From Poecilobothrus nobilitatus (lineage: Eukaryota; Arthropoda; Insecta; Diptera; Dolichopodidae), in assembly GCA_947095535.1 (NCBI GenBank), contig OX352774.1, positions 30,396,496 through 30,460,495 of the forward strand: a stretch of 64,000 bases of DNA, given 5' to 3'. Numbering within the stretch: the stretch's first letter is position 1; each line of letters starts with the position of its first letter. The translations under genes were made by a program, and so were the position numbers. Below are positions 41,505-50,522 of the stretch, one piece after another. The notes beneath the pieces were generated by a model. The model was given only the letters and a program-made list of their open reading frames with translations. It had not been told where the DNA came from and did not search any database.

Positions 41505-42907
41505 CCTTAATTGAAAAGTCTGGATAATTTCACCATCTAATTGTATAAAAGTATTATTTTTAGCAAACATAAATGTTTTACCACTTCCATTCTCTTCAAA
41601 TGTTAATTCTGGATCATTTGATTCACTATGCTGTGGACGATTACGATCTGGTGTCATTTGAGTTTGTACATCAATATGATCATCACCAGATTCAGTTGGT
41701 TCAGCTGAACTTTTTGTTGTTGTAATCATATTTGGCGGTAAGGTATCTTTTAATAATAATTGAAAAAAAAAAAAAATAAAAAGCAAAAAATTTCAAATTA
41801 ATTTTAATTATAATAATTTTATTTGTAGTAAGTGGATGTTAACTGCATTACATACATTTAATAAATACATATAGAAGAACATAGATGCACATATATATGT
41901 ATATATTATATGAAGTATTAAAGTTTTGGAATAAAGTAAATTTGCTAAAAAAAAGAAAAATAAAAACAAAGTTATAGATTAATTTAGCGCAAATTAGATT
42001 ATAAAAAAAAAAAAAACATCCATGAAAATTACAATAATTCAACATAAACAACAGCACATACTTATTTGCAAAAATAGTGATTCATATTTTATATTAAATG
42101 TTCATATCAAATAAAAATATACTAAAAGCAAAAAAACACAATGCAAATGCTGAAAAAAAAAACAAAAACAAATTTATAAAGCGAATAAAATACAAAAAAA
42201 AAAAAAAACAAAAAACAAAAAAAATATTTAACAGTTTTTATAAAACGAATTTTTTTTTGTTTTATTTAAATTTTATTCTTACGTGGTTCACCAATACAAT
42301 GAAATAAACATTCAGCTTCAGTATTAAAACGATTTTGATTATTACCCTCACAACCACCCCATATAAATTGTATACATGAATCAGTTGTTTGTTCATAACG
42401 CCATCTATATACAAAATTTTTACATGGTCCTGGATCACCTGGTCCAGTACATTTATCATAAATTTTTATTTCTTTTTGTCCACTAATACTACCACTTGAA
42501 CCACCACTAATAATTGAACCACCACTTGAACTTGATATACCCACCATATTAATATTACCAGTATTCATATTATTTGTATTATGTTGTAATAATGTTGAAT
42601 TTATACCAATCATTTGATTATTTATATTATTTATATTATTATTATTTAAATTTAAATTACTATTTGGATTATTACTACTATTTGAGCTGGTTGGTGCCGG
42701 TACCATTTTTATTAATGAAAATAATTCTATGAAAAAAATTAATTTAAAAATTGGCATTAATTTTATTAATAGTAATATTTTGTAACGATTATTATAATGA
42801 TGATGATGTTGTTCTAATTGATGTTGTTGTTGTTGATATTGATGATGTTGTTGATGTTGCTGTTGACGTTGTCCTATCGAAAATTTTGTATTATGATAAA
42901 ATTTCAT
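19054..42907 (-). CDS. axo: Axotactin-like Kunitz/laminin G/EGF protein, seven exons, 3' part missing
   Basis: Seven minus-strand exons (42283-42907, 41506-41746, 31343-31562, 30565-30700, 25944-26228, 22034-22561, 19054-19250) join in frame into 744 codons. Domains in order are: a Q/H-rich N-terminus with a hydrophobic segment (residues about 43-66), an Asn/Ser-rich linker, a Kunitz domain (C153-C204), an acidic Ser/Thr-rich linker, LamG1 (about 250-461), an EGF-like domain (C465-C499), LamG2 (about 503-678) and the start of LamG3 (about 690-744). LamG-EGF-LamG-LamG is neurexin-like. Adding an N-terminal Kunitz domain matches my knowledge of Drosophila axotactin, a glial neurexin-related secreted protein that acts on axonal excitability. 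The domains and junctions are read directly; the orthology and role are inferred from the architecture. Introns are 536, 9,780, 642, 4,336, 3,382 and 2,783 bp. The C-terminal exons were not found. Confidence 0.75.
20488..21107 (-). mobile_element. Deleted PIF/Harbinger transposon with TTA target duplication
   Basis: Imperfect terminal inverted repeats of about 35 bp face each other: AGATGAAGGCCCAATGTACG at 20488 and the complement AAGTGAAGGCTCAATGTAAG ending at 21107, both continuing CTTTGCTTG. TTA flanks each side (20485-20487 and 21108-21110), the usual 3 bp target site of this superfamily. Inside, on the minus strand (about 20709-20945), lies the start of a transposase-like protein: MEDLQDICDILY, then REFWVRDIYLDRKIHGLYES and KLKQDT. 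It resembles the N-terminal 'FWVrpiyl-R-khG-y--l--Lr-D' segment of animal Harbinger transposases. The DDE core is missing, so the 620 bp element cannot move by itself. It sits in intron 6. Confidence 0.78.
22034..22561 (-). CDS. axo: Exon 6: complete LamG2
   Basis: At 528 bases this is the second longest exon, phase 1 in and out, with acceptor GTTAAG|CTGCAA and donor CATG|GTAAGT. It holds a whole laminin G domain: LRGASYVSY, then RISIIFKTGFDDSALFYASG (the G-x-L-x-Y-type strand), IRHDWHNLTIIHN, LDYQTKILEIP and LFDPEIYFGGSPDPYKKG. It closes with FVGSMKYVYYN. The position that is FVGC in LamG1 is FVGS here, and the exon encodes no cysteine at all, so LamG2 lacks the usual C-terminal disulfide. 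NQS and NLT are possible N-glycosylation sites. Confidence 0.93.
22562..25943 (-). other. Intron 5 of the axotactin-like gene
   Basis: The intron is 3,382 bp of AT-rich DNA with a decayed LINE piece at about 24955-25340. A 78-codon plus-strand frame at 23725-23961 has ordinary codon content but no recognised domain. Confidence 0.7.
24955..25340 (+). pseudogene. LINE ribonuclease H tail fragment
   Basis: Reads RQLVGVITGDCFIDRYAKRL, then DMHVDLNCRFCRVID, which follows the 'L-g-lTGHc-lgrHa-rlgl---d-CR-C' pattern at the end of Jockey/R1-type LINE ORF2. Later pieces (WHKYSSHRIG-like, about 25210-25240) match the usual trailing sequence in other frames. Stops begin at about 25102, so it is dead. 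It lies in intron 5, antisense to the gene. Confidence 0.6.
25944..26228 (-). CDS. axo: Exon 5: end of LamG1 and EGF-like domain
   Basis: The 285-base exon enters and leaves in phase 1, with acceptor TTATAG|GATTAT and donor TATA|GTAAGT. Residues 408-461 finish LamG1 with the F-V-G-C-I-R motif (C428), which probably pairs with C461. The EGF-like module follows, with six cysteines at 465, 472, 478, 487, 489 and 499, spaced 6, 5, 8, 1 and 9, and the usual G-x-x-C ending (YEGENC). This LamG-EGF junction inside one exon is typical of the neurexin superfamily. The acceptor sits next to a (TA)n tract. Confidence 0.92.
28531..29360 (+). repeat. Family A element in intron 4
   Basis: Starts CAAGGCAGAATGTAAGCCAA with GCGCACATTTCCC and ends CAGAGTGAAATTAATAAGCA, then TTGAAAATGTGCT. 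It has one copy of the inner block (GTAAGTCCGGAATCCTATAT, then GTGCCTAAGTTGCAGGTGTT). It is antisense to the gene and non-coding. Confidence 0.8.
30565..30700 (-). CDS. axo: Exon 4: LamG1 continued
   Basis: This small exon of 136 bases has acceptor TTTTTTAAG|GTACGA and donor GGAG|GTAAGT, phase 0 in and phase 1 out. It encodes VRIDVHGARLIARVDN, then a short loop with Gln and Glu, and ends in LPSVVLVGG. In LamG domains the last strand of this segment (usually Y-x-G-G or L-x-V-G-G) sits just before the final third of the fold, so the exon fits exactly between exons 3 and 5. The intron separating it from exon 3 is only 642 bp. Confidence 0.92.
31343..31562 (-). CDS. axo: Exon 3: LamG1 core
   Basis: A clear acceptor (poly-T then TTTTCAG|ATTATG) and a consensus donor (ACT|GTAAGT) bound 220 bases, entered in phase 2 and left in phase 0. 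The protein is classic laminin G beta-sandwich. ISFDFRTRLPHGLLVY is the strand pair carrying the G-L-L-x-Y signature. It is followed by ALYVIVEKGQLKVVHVFG and ends in NRDEWHSVT, the WH-x-V strand found before the middle of most LamG domains. It continues directly into exon 4 (V-R-I-D). It is separated from exon 2 by an intron of about 9.8 kb packed with repeats. Confidence 0.92.
34643..35108. mobile_element. Small foldback-like element with minisatellite arms
   Basis: The left arm (34643-34731) is a run of AAAATCCCCAAAAAC-type units and the right arm (35014-35108) is a run of the complement, GATTTTGTTTTTGGGGA-type units. The two arms could pair over about 90 bases. The 280 bp between them carries a family D block (AATTAAGAGGAATTTTAGAG). 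Long inverted repeats made of short tandem units are characteristic of Foldback elements; the assignment is by structure only. Confidence 0.6.
37557..37665 (-). mobile_element. Decayed tRNA-derived SINE head
   Basis: The minus strand reads TGGTGTAGTGGTTAAGACGC, a tRNA-like A-box region as found in many insect SINEs. The B box expected about 40 bases further on is degraded (GCTGGATATAGATTAC). Confidence 0.4.
39891..41318 (+). repeat. Family A element in intron 2, interrupted
   Basis: The 5' end (CAAGGTAGAATGTAAACCAA, GCGCACATTTCCAAAA) lies at 39891-39940. The family resumes at about 40800 (TATTGAACCTTTAAGTTTTA) and runs to its 3' end, AAATGTAC at about 41318. The gap of roughly 850 bp holds the MITE at 39983-40310 and other inserted DNA. 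Confidence 0.75.
39983..40310. mobile_element. MITE with CAGGGTGTTTC terminal inverted repeats
   Basis: The sequence begins CAGGGTGTTTC and ends GAAACACCCTG, an 11 bp perfect inverted repeat apart from one spacing base, flanked on each side by TA. Length is 328 bp and no protein is encoded. A TA target suggests a Tc1/mariner-type mobiliser, but the end sequence alone does not decide the superfamily. Confidence 0.65.
41506..41746 (-). CDS. axo: Exon 2: acidic linker and first strands of LamG1
   Basis: The acceptor AAAAG|AT completes a His codon with the last base of exon 1, and the exon stays open for 241 bases to a GTATAT donor, leaving phase 2. The first 40 or so residues are Ser/Thr/Pro/Asp-rich linker (for example SAEPTESGDDH). 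They are followed by LTFEENGSGKTFMFAKNNTF and an acidic stretch ending QTFQL, which lead into the first beta strands of LamG1. NNT is a possible N-glycosylation site. The intron upstream is only 536 bp. The downstream donor lies at the very start of a (TA)n microsatellite. A branch site and long pyrimidine tract are not obvious at the acceptor, so its exact base is less sure than the others. Confidence 0.8.
42283..42907 (-). CDS. axo: Exon 1: start codon, signal/anchor segment and Kunitz domain
   Basis: The exon encodes 208 codons plus one base. Residues 1-42 are rich in Gln and His. A hydrophobic stretch at about 43-66 could be a signal peptide or signal anchor, and Met51 starts a more typical signal peptide (MPIFKLIFFIELF...). 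Residues 71-145 are low-complexity Asn, Ser and Gly. The Kunitz (BPTI) domain has all six cysteines, C153, C162, C178, C186, C200 and C204, with the F-x-x-G-G-C core (residues 181-186). The residue after C162, the usual P1 site, is Lys163, so inhibition of trypsin-like proteases is possible. The donor reads CCAC|GTAAGA and leaves phase 1. The ATG context, ACAAAATG, fits an insect start. Confidence 0.85.
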
Positions 42908-43205
42908 TTTTGTTGATTTTATTTGAAATTTTTGTTGCTGTTGTTTGTAATTTTTTTTTTTTTTTTATTTACTTCTTTATTTGGAAACTTTTTTTTTAAT
43001 TTTTTTTATTTTACAGTTTGTAAATCCTTTTTGATTTTTTTTTTTTAAATTTTTGATTTTTGGAATGCAATGAATCTTATGTGAATCACCTAAAACACGT
43101 TGTAAGTGTAACCAATTTTTTTGTTGTTGTTGTTGTTGTTGTTGTGTTTAATTTACCAGGATCAGAGTTAAATGATGTTTATTTGATTGGTTGACTCTGA
43201 AATCA
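42908..43205 (-). promoter_or_regulatory. Region just upstream of the start codon, probable 5' UTR
   Basis: On the minus strand the sequence before the ATG at 42907 is A-rich and CAA-rich and includes a (CAA)n run at about 43118-43145. The frame stays open for at least 45 bases upstream of the ATG, so a longer N-terminus cannot be excluded. TCAGAGT (about 43161) and ACTCTGA (about 43195) form a short inverted repeat. No confident TATA box or initiator can be picked among the many AT runs. Confidence 0.35.
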
Positions 43206-45439
43206 AATGGAAAAAAGAAATTTTACAGTTATTTTTATATTTTTTTTTAGTTTAGAATTTATATTGTGTGCATTTATTGTGCAATTAAATTAGAAAATGT
43301 TAAATAAAATAAAGAGTGATAAAAATAAAGTAGTTATACTATTTTTTTTTGTTTTTTTTGTAACAAAATAACATTTTTGCCATATTAAATATATATATAT
43401 ATATATATATAGGATTTTAGAGTAAACCAGATGGTTCAATAATATCAAAAAATGGTTCATAAAATTTTAAAAGTTCTGGTAATTGCTTTTATCCTTTTTC
43501 ATTTCTTGTGTATTGGACACATTTTAAGAGTGCATATAGCAATTGAGTTTATGGGGTTTTCTTTTTATTTTTTTTTTGTGTTTGTCCCACATAATATTTT
43601 AGTTATATTGAAAATTATTTTTTTTTATACATTTTTAGAATTACAGTTATTTATTTATTTTATTTTTTATGTCAAAATTTTTATTCTATGTTTTAATTTA
43701 AAAAAAAAAAAAAAAATAAAGTAAGTGCAAAAAAAAAAAGAAAAATAGAATTTTCATTCAAATAATGTTTAAAAAAAAAAATTTTAAATCCATTGGGTCT
43801 GTTTATATTTCATAAGCTAGTTAATAAAATAGGATTCTCCTACAGCTGCGGGTCAATGAGTTTTTTGCAGACTGTATTCATGGATAATATCTATAAATGT
43901 GTATTAAAGATAATAATTTTTATTTATGTGTTTTTGTTTTTGTTTCATTTTTCATCTTAAAATTTATTTTATTCCCTTGCTGCTGGTACTGATCTTAATT
44001 GGTATAATAAATTTATGTCTAGCCAGTTAGCAATGATTAAAAAGACAAGTTTTTAATGGACAAAACAAAACAAAATGAAAAAAAAAAAAGTACAAAACAT
44101 TATGAAATTTAATATTAAAAAAAATTTTACAATATTTATGATTCATTCAATTTATATTATTAAAATAAAAAAAATTTAAAATTTTCTTAATTTATGGATG
44201 TAATTTTAATTTATGGATGTTGTATCAATATCAATTCTAAGAGATAAATTTAATATTGGATTTATTGGTTATGTTATATTGAGGCGGGAAAATAATATAA
44301 TTTTTTAAGTGTAAATTATCACATAATTTCGGCTGTACTTTAAATTAGTTTCCAAGCCAGATCGATGGCAAGTTTTTAGAAGTTTTGCAACTTTGAATTT
44401 TATGAACTTCTGTGAAGATTAGGACATTTGGCAGAAAGGAGTTTAAATGGACTTTTGAAAATTTTGGTTACTTACTTATATAATTATAAAGGCCTGGGAA
44501 ACTATTTGAGCTATATAGATTAAACTATAATGGTAGGGATAGATAGGTCCAATAGCGACCATTAAGATAATATATATTTTATTACAGAGTATTTCAAAAG
44601 AAAGCAAAATGTTGAAAAAAAAAGAATATTAGATTTCTAGAATGAATTTGATTAAAAATTAATAATAAAGTTAATATCGGCGCTTCGAGTACCGAAATGA
44701 ATAGATTGATTTATATTAATTTTCTATCTATTTATCGTTTTGTGCACCGACATTCTATATGTCGTTTCGGTACAACAATTCGTCAACATTTTTTTTGTAA
44801 CCGATTATTTTCAATTTTACTTAGGACTTCTGTAATCCAAAAGAAAAAAAATTTTTTTTCGTGAAGTTCCGTTAATGATTTACGGTAGAAGAATTTTTTA
44901 ACTTTTCCGATCTCAACTCTAAGTGATTTAGCCACTTGACGACTTCAAACCTTTTAAATGCATTAGACCTTATAAAATCATACATATATATATATGTATA
45001 TAACAAAATAAAATGTGTTATTCCATGTTAACACATGCTTTTTAAACTATGTATGTGCGTACATATTTCCAAAGTTTTAGCGCTATTTCAGTTAAAAAAA
45101 AAACTAACAAATATTTGAAGGAAACTCATTGCAAAACTATAGGTAGATCTGTCAATTTCAACAGACGTTTTACTTGTCTGATTACAGAAATTAATCTATA
45201 TTAGTTCTAATTTAGAAAACTGTTAATAAATTTTTATAAAAAGTTAAATTTTTATAAAAAATTTTTATATAATAAATAAATGTTGTATTCTTTAAAAAAG
45301 ATGTTGTATTCTTTCATTAATCTTTAAAAATTGAATTATGGCTTTCGGTGACAATGTGCAAGAAATGTTTTCGTAAAGTTCCTAAAACCCCTTTAAAATT
45401 GCAATTTTGGTGAGAGCTGAGAAAGTACTAATATTTTAT
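43206..45439. other. AT-rich region upstream of the gene
   Basis: Holds a (TA)n tract at about 43387-43411 and long A/T runs. No gene was recognised. GTACCGAAATGA near 44690 and its near-complement TCGTTTCGGTAC near 44763 form a loose inverted repeat. Confidence 0.5.
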
Positions 45440-45792
45440 TTCTCTGTTTTATAAGATATCTGGTAGGTAATGACCCTTGCTCTGTTGAACTGAAATCAAT
45501 TATGCCTACTCTTAAACAATTCCAACATAATACCAGAAGAGCTGCAAGTGCTCACATCTACACTGTGGAAATTGATGAAATTGACATCTACACATGATGG
45601 TTAAACACTGGCTATGGAAATTCATTTGTTGTGAGAACTGCTAAGATGTGGAACATGCTTCCATCTTATGTGTTCCCCTCTGCCAATAACGTTCCGTACT
45701 ACAATTTGCAAAAAATCAAAACGAATGTTTATAGGTTCGTTTCCAATCTTCCTTCTAATTCCCCTTTAAGTTCCTATTTTCCTAAATAACTA
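45440..45792 (+). pseudogene. LINE C-terminal fragment
   Basis: One frame reads VELKSIMPTLKQFQHNTRRA, then a stop at about 45597, then GNSFVVRTAKMWNMLPSYVF, NLQKIKTNVYRFVSN and a stop at 45786. The 'nSF-vRTa-lWN-LP--vF' followed by 'yNlq-fK--v-rfl' pattern is the usual end of Jockey/CR1-type LINE ORF2 proteins. The internal stop and the lack of upstream RT show it is a dead 5'-truncated copy. Confidence 0.75.
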
Positions 45793-47939
45793 AACCTACA
45801 TATATATAAAGGAATCCGTTCCGTTTTGCGTTTTTAACATGAAATTATCATATGTTAATAACATTAATCAAATGCAAAATTTTATATTAAAGACAATTAG
45901 TTAAAAGATATGATTTTTTTCTTTATTTTATAAGCAATATTTAAAAAATGGTTAATGTCCACTCATTCGAATACCACTAATTTCATGCTGCTTTTCATAA
46001 TAATTATTAATTAAAAAAAAAAAAACTGATGACAAAAACTCCTTTTTTATTAAATAAATGATGGTTAAATAAAGTTTTCTTTATTTTTTAATTAAAAAAT
46101 TGGATCTATAGTCTGTAGATATCGAAAGATTAATAAATGATAAATTTGCCAAAGTTGTCATAACTACTAATTTTTTTCTAACTGATTGCATTCAAGAGAT
46201 TTTTCTTAACATTGACATTCAATTCATTTACAAAAAAAAAGAACTATAAAAAATTTTTCAACACCATTTCCTATTTGCCAATTTTGACATGGCAAAAAAA
46301 AAAAGAAAAACAACAAAAAATTAATGAATTATTATGATTGTGATATTATGGGGTGAGAAAATATGAAGAAAAATAGATACTGAAAAGTTTTTTTTGTTTT
46401 TTCTTTTTGAGGTTTAAAAAAAAAAATGCATTAATTATGTACTGACTTTGTACAGTATTCATTTCTGTGGTATAAATTTAATATAAAAAAAAGTTTTCTT
46501 CACTTTTATATAGTTAGCTTTGTATATCCCTTCACTAGAAGGAAGCACAAATGATGAATTATTATACGACATTCAAAATGTCATCGTAATTAATGAAATA
46601 TAAATTGAACTTTTTGTTGTTGTTGAAGGTTTTTCCTTCTTGGGAAGGTTAAAATTTTAAATTTTAAAAAAGTTTTTACGATTACAAAAAGTTGTCTGTT
46701 TAACTGTTAAATGTAAATCCCGTTAGTTTCCTTAAATTTGTTTCAAAACTATACTAAAGATTTTTTGCTTGTCTTCACTTCCCAACAAAATTCTTAATAC
46801 AATAAGGATATTTTTTCAGTTATACCGAATTGTTTCGACTCAATGATCTGCGAATGTTCTGTTAAGCCTGAAAAATCAAATTTTCAAATTGATTTTAATT
46901 TTGAAACAAATTATTTTTTACTTGTAAAGAAATTAGGTACTTTAAAATCTAAAAGGGATATTTTGTACATTTCTAATTCAATTTAGTTTTCACTTTACCT
47001 TACCACATTACAATATCACTTTACGTTAATCTGTTACATTGCATTTGTATGCGTTGATGGACCATACATACATTTTGAAAAACAGACTAGACATAAATTC
47101 TAACTATGTTCAAGAGACCTGATGAGTTAAAATTTAAGTGTAATATCGGTTATTTCCATTAGTTAAACTGTTGCTTAAACCGCTCATTTTATGTTTTAAA
47201 AAAATTGTCAAAACTTTATGCAATTTTTTTAGAGACGGTTTTGAATTTGAATTTTTAAAACCTAAAAAATAGTTGCCTCAGCTGAAGAAAAATTTTTTTC
47301 CAGTCGACTACTGCAGATAAATTTTTTTCCAGTCGACTAAAATATTTTAATTTTTAAGTTATCGAAGAGTAATATTGGGAAAAGTCTACATATTGAATAC
47401 AAATTTTCGGGTAAAATTTCGGGTAATTTATCCAACAGGATGAAATTATTTCTAAAATATTAAAACAAAAACGATTGAGTTAATTTTCATGAAGTTTGAA
47501 TATTTATCATTTTTACTTTTTGTGTCGGAAGTTTCACGATTATGTTTCTTTTTCGTTTTAATATTACCCAACTCTGAAAATAATTTTTTAGAATTTTTGA
47601 AGTGTTGTTTTTTTTTTTGAACACAAAAAAAATAAAGCATTTTTATTTTTTTGTCAAAATTCAACAAAACCATATGTTTCAAAAAGTTATTCTTTATAAT
47701 AATTTTTAAATATTTATTACTTTTAGTGAAAATAGTTTTCATATAAGGAAAATAAAACTCACTGACAGAATTTTAGTTAACTTTGAAAATAGTTTTTTTT
47801 TTTCCTAGATGAAATTGTCAATTTCGGTTGTACATCAACTATGCTTTTGCTTTAGGTATAGGGAAATTTCTTTTAGGAAAAAATATTTTTAGGTAGCAGA
47901 TGTATTAAAAATTAATGAGATACTTGTCATTTTTTTTTA
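45793..47939. other. AT-rich non-coding stretch
   Basis: Nothing gene-like was seen. AAATTTTTTTCCAGTCGACT is repeated at a 32 bp interval near 47285-47335. Confidence 0.5.
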
Positions 47940-48665
47940 CTCGTATGAACATACATAATGTTTAAAGGTATAAAAAATTTGCCATTACGTTTCTGACGTT
48001 TTAAAGAAGACAAGATAGATATTTAAAAAATTGTATATATTCATGTGCACGATCGAATTCTGAGAAGATTTTTCTATCTATTTCCTTTTATATGTTCATC
48101 ATTTCATATTTATACAAATGCCACTGTTGCAGGTTCCATACTGGAGCAGCAAGTTCGGGTAGTTGTTACAAAACTTTTGTTTTTTATAAGTTCATAATTC
48201 ATTTTAATAAGTTCATAGTATTTAAATAATCTGAATATTTATAATTTTGACAAAAAAAGAATAAGGATAACTCTGTGATTACATTAGCTGGGTATTTAAA
48301 CTTTTATCAAAAAAAAATTTAAGTTTTATGCCAACGACTTTTGGAAAATTTGGTACAACGGAATTTTTAAATGCGGAATGTATAGGGCCATATCTTGGTA
48401 CTTTAAAAAAGTGGAATCTGGAATCTTGTAAAATATGATTAAGTTTTATGGTCTTTTAAATGTGATTGGTTCGGGGCAACAGATTCGTGTAGTTGTCATA
48501 CAATTCCGAAATTTATATAAATTTAGTTATCTCGATTTTTAATCAAGTCAAATATCTTAAATTTTCTAAAAGACGATTACATTTTATGGGAACAGTATAT
48601 ATTTTGTTCATATTGATATATATCCTAGAGTTAACACAGTCTATTCTACACTTTTCCTAGTTTTT
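47940..48665 (-). repeat. Family B element, reversed and decayed
   Basis: The minus strand starts CTAGGAAAAGTGTAGAATAG, GACTGTGTTAACTCTAGG (48665-48620). It continues with TTGTATGACAACTACACGAA (about 48515) and CTCAGAATTCGATCGTG (about 48050), and ends AACGTAATGGCAAATTT, then GTTCATACGAG (about 47945). All family landmarks are in the right order, but the copy is old. Confidence 0.65.
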
Positions 48666-50522
48666 TTTTTTTTTTAAGTTTTACTCATTTAAACTTTGAA
48701 TGAAAAGAGTAAAGCTCAAATTTTATACATTTTTAAGATTTTAAATACGTTTACTTTTTTTTCCAAATATTTTTAAAGTTTTAAAAAAAATTTCTGATTT
48801 TAAGAGAGAAAGAGCTTTAGAAATTTGAAAGATAAATTTTAAAATATATATGTTGTGCATAAAAAAGCTAAAGGAGAAGCTAAAGCTAAACACAAGAAAA
48901 CTTATTAGTGATCTTAGAAACTTGCTATAGGGTAAATGTGATCTAAAACAGAGCACATTTTATGGAATGAGGATATAATATTAATCAAATATAACATAAT
49001 TTGTAAATATTATGTTATGGTTTGCTGTACTTCGATTATAAGTTATCTATGTACTGGAGCTTTTATTTAAAAAATTTTTTTTAAATCCTCACATTTTAAA
49101 GTAAAAGCTTAATTTATCTTTTAACTTATTTTGTAAACAGTCGATGCCATGGAATCTTCAATAGAAAAATAAAAATGCTAAAACACGTACGTCATGCATT
49201 TATAGTTTTCTTTTATTTAAATTATGTTTTAAAAAAAATAAAATTCAGACCCTCACTCACGTGAAATAAATAAAATAATAGAGGTTTTCATTTCTAGTTT
49301 GAGGATTTTTAGTATGTTTTGGGTTAGTTAATAGAGTCCGCATACTTTTGTAGATAAATGGAACTTAAATTATTTAAATTTTTCATATTATAAAATAATT
49401 TCTTTAATTTTTTTCATATTCGTAAAAAGCACGTAGAAGAAGATGCGAATTTTGAAACAAAAAGAGTGAATTTAACATTTGACTACTACTGCTCCGACTA
49501 ATCTATTACTAACACCATTACTACTATTAGTACTACTACTATTACAAGTACTACTATTACCAGTACTATTAATACTACTACTACTGTAACTACTGACCTA
49601 CTACTCTACTATTTTAAACAAAACTGGTAAATTTAAAAATCTGCAAAATAAAAATCCATAACCAAAAATCGAATGTATTGTCTTGAAAAATGGTGACATG
49701 TTAATGAAATTCTGAACATTAATACTAAGTTTTTACACAACACAAAACAAATTAAATTAACGATATGCTAAATATTTTCATAAGACCTGTAATATGCCTT
49801 ACTACTAAGAATAATGAAATGTTGGTAGCTTTGCATTTCAAAAATTTAAAAAAAAACTATTAAGAATTTATTAACGGTGGTTGGAAAAGTTTTTTAAAAT
49901 ATTATTTTACTTTAAAAGGATTTATAAGGACTACTTTTTCAAAATACTTAACTTCTGTATTTTAAACCTTAAGAATTTTAAAGTATATATATATTTTTTT
50001 TTTTTCCCCCTTTTTTTTTTTTTTTTTAATAAATTTCAAAAATATCAAAGATTAGATTTAAAAAGTTAAAAATTATCTGTATCTGTATTAATAAATATTA
50101 CGTTTGCATTTCAGAATATTTTTCTTATACATTTTTTAACTTTTTTTTTTATTCAGGAAAATTTTTAGTTTTTATCCCTAATAATGAATAATTCAAAAAA
50201 CAAAAAAAAAAAAACTTTAAGAAACGTTTTAACAAAACATTTTTACAACTACTAAAGAATAATCATATTTTATCCAATAAAAAAAAAAAAAAGGGATTAT
50301 AAGAAAAAAGTAAACTTTTTTTTTTTTTTTGATATCATGTATAATATTAAAAGATTTCTGAGCCCTACTTTTAGAACTTTCTTTTTTTTTTTACACGATA
50401 TGATATATGACTTTGTATGTTAAGGAATCCTGAAGGTTTTGTATAACTTGATGAAAATGAATTTATCTGAATTAAATGAATTTATTCATGTTTTACTTTG
50501 AAGAAAAACAAAAAGAAAAAAA
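48666..50522. other. AT-rich stretch with a trinucleotide tract
   Basis: No gene was recognised. The main feature is a (TAC/TAT)n microsatellite at 49487-49612. Confidence 0.5.
49487..49612. repeat. (TAC)n-type interrupted microsatellite
   Basis: About 125 bases are made of CTA/TAC triplets such as ACTACTACTATTAC and AGTACTACTATTACC with scattered substitutions. Confidence 0.85.

Larger units (their letters stand above)
31563..41505 (-). other. Intron 2 of the axotactin-like gene
   Basis: The longest intron found, about 9.9 kb, has a donor in a (TA)n tract and a poly-T/CAG acceptor. It contains family D traces (about 33100-33175), a foldback-like element (34643-35108), a decayed SINE head (about 37557-37665) and a family A copy split by a MITE (39891-41318). 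No further exon was seen in it. Confidence 0.75.
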
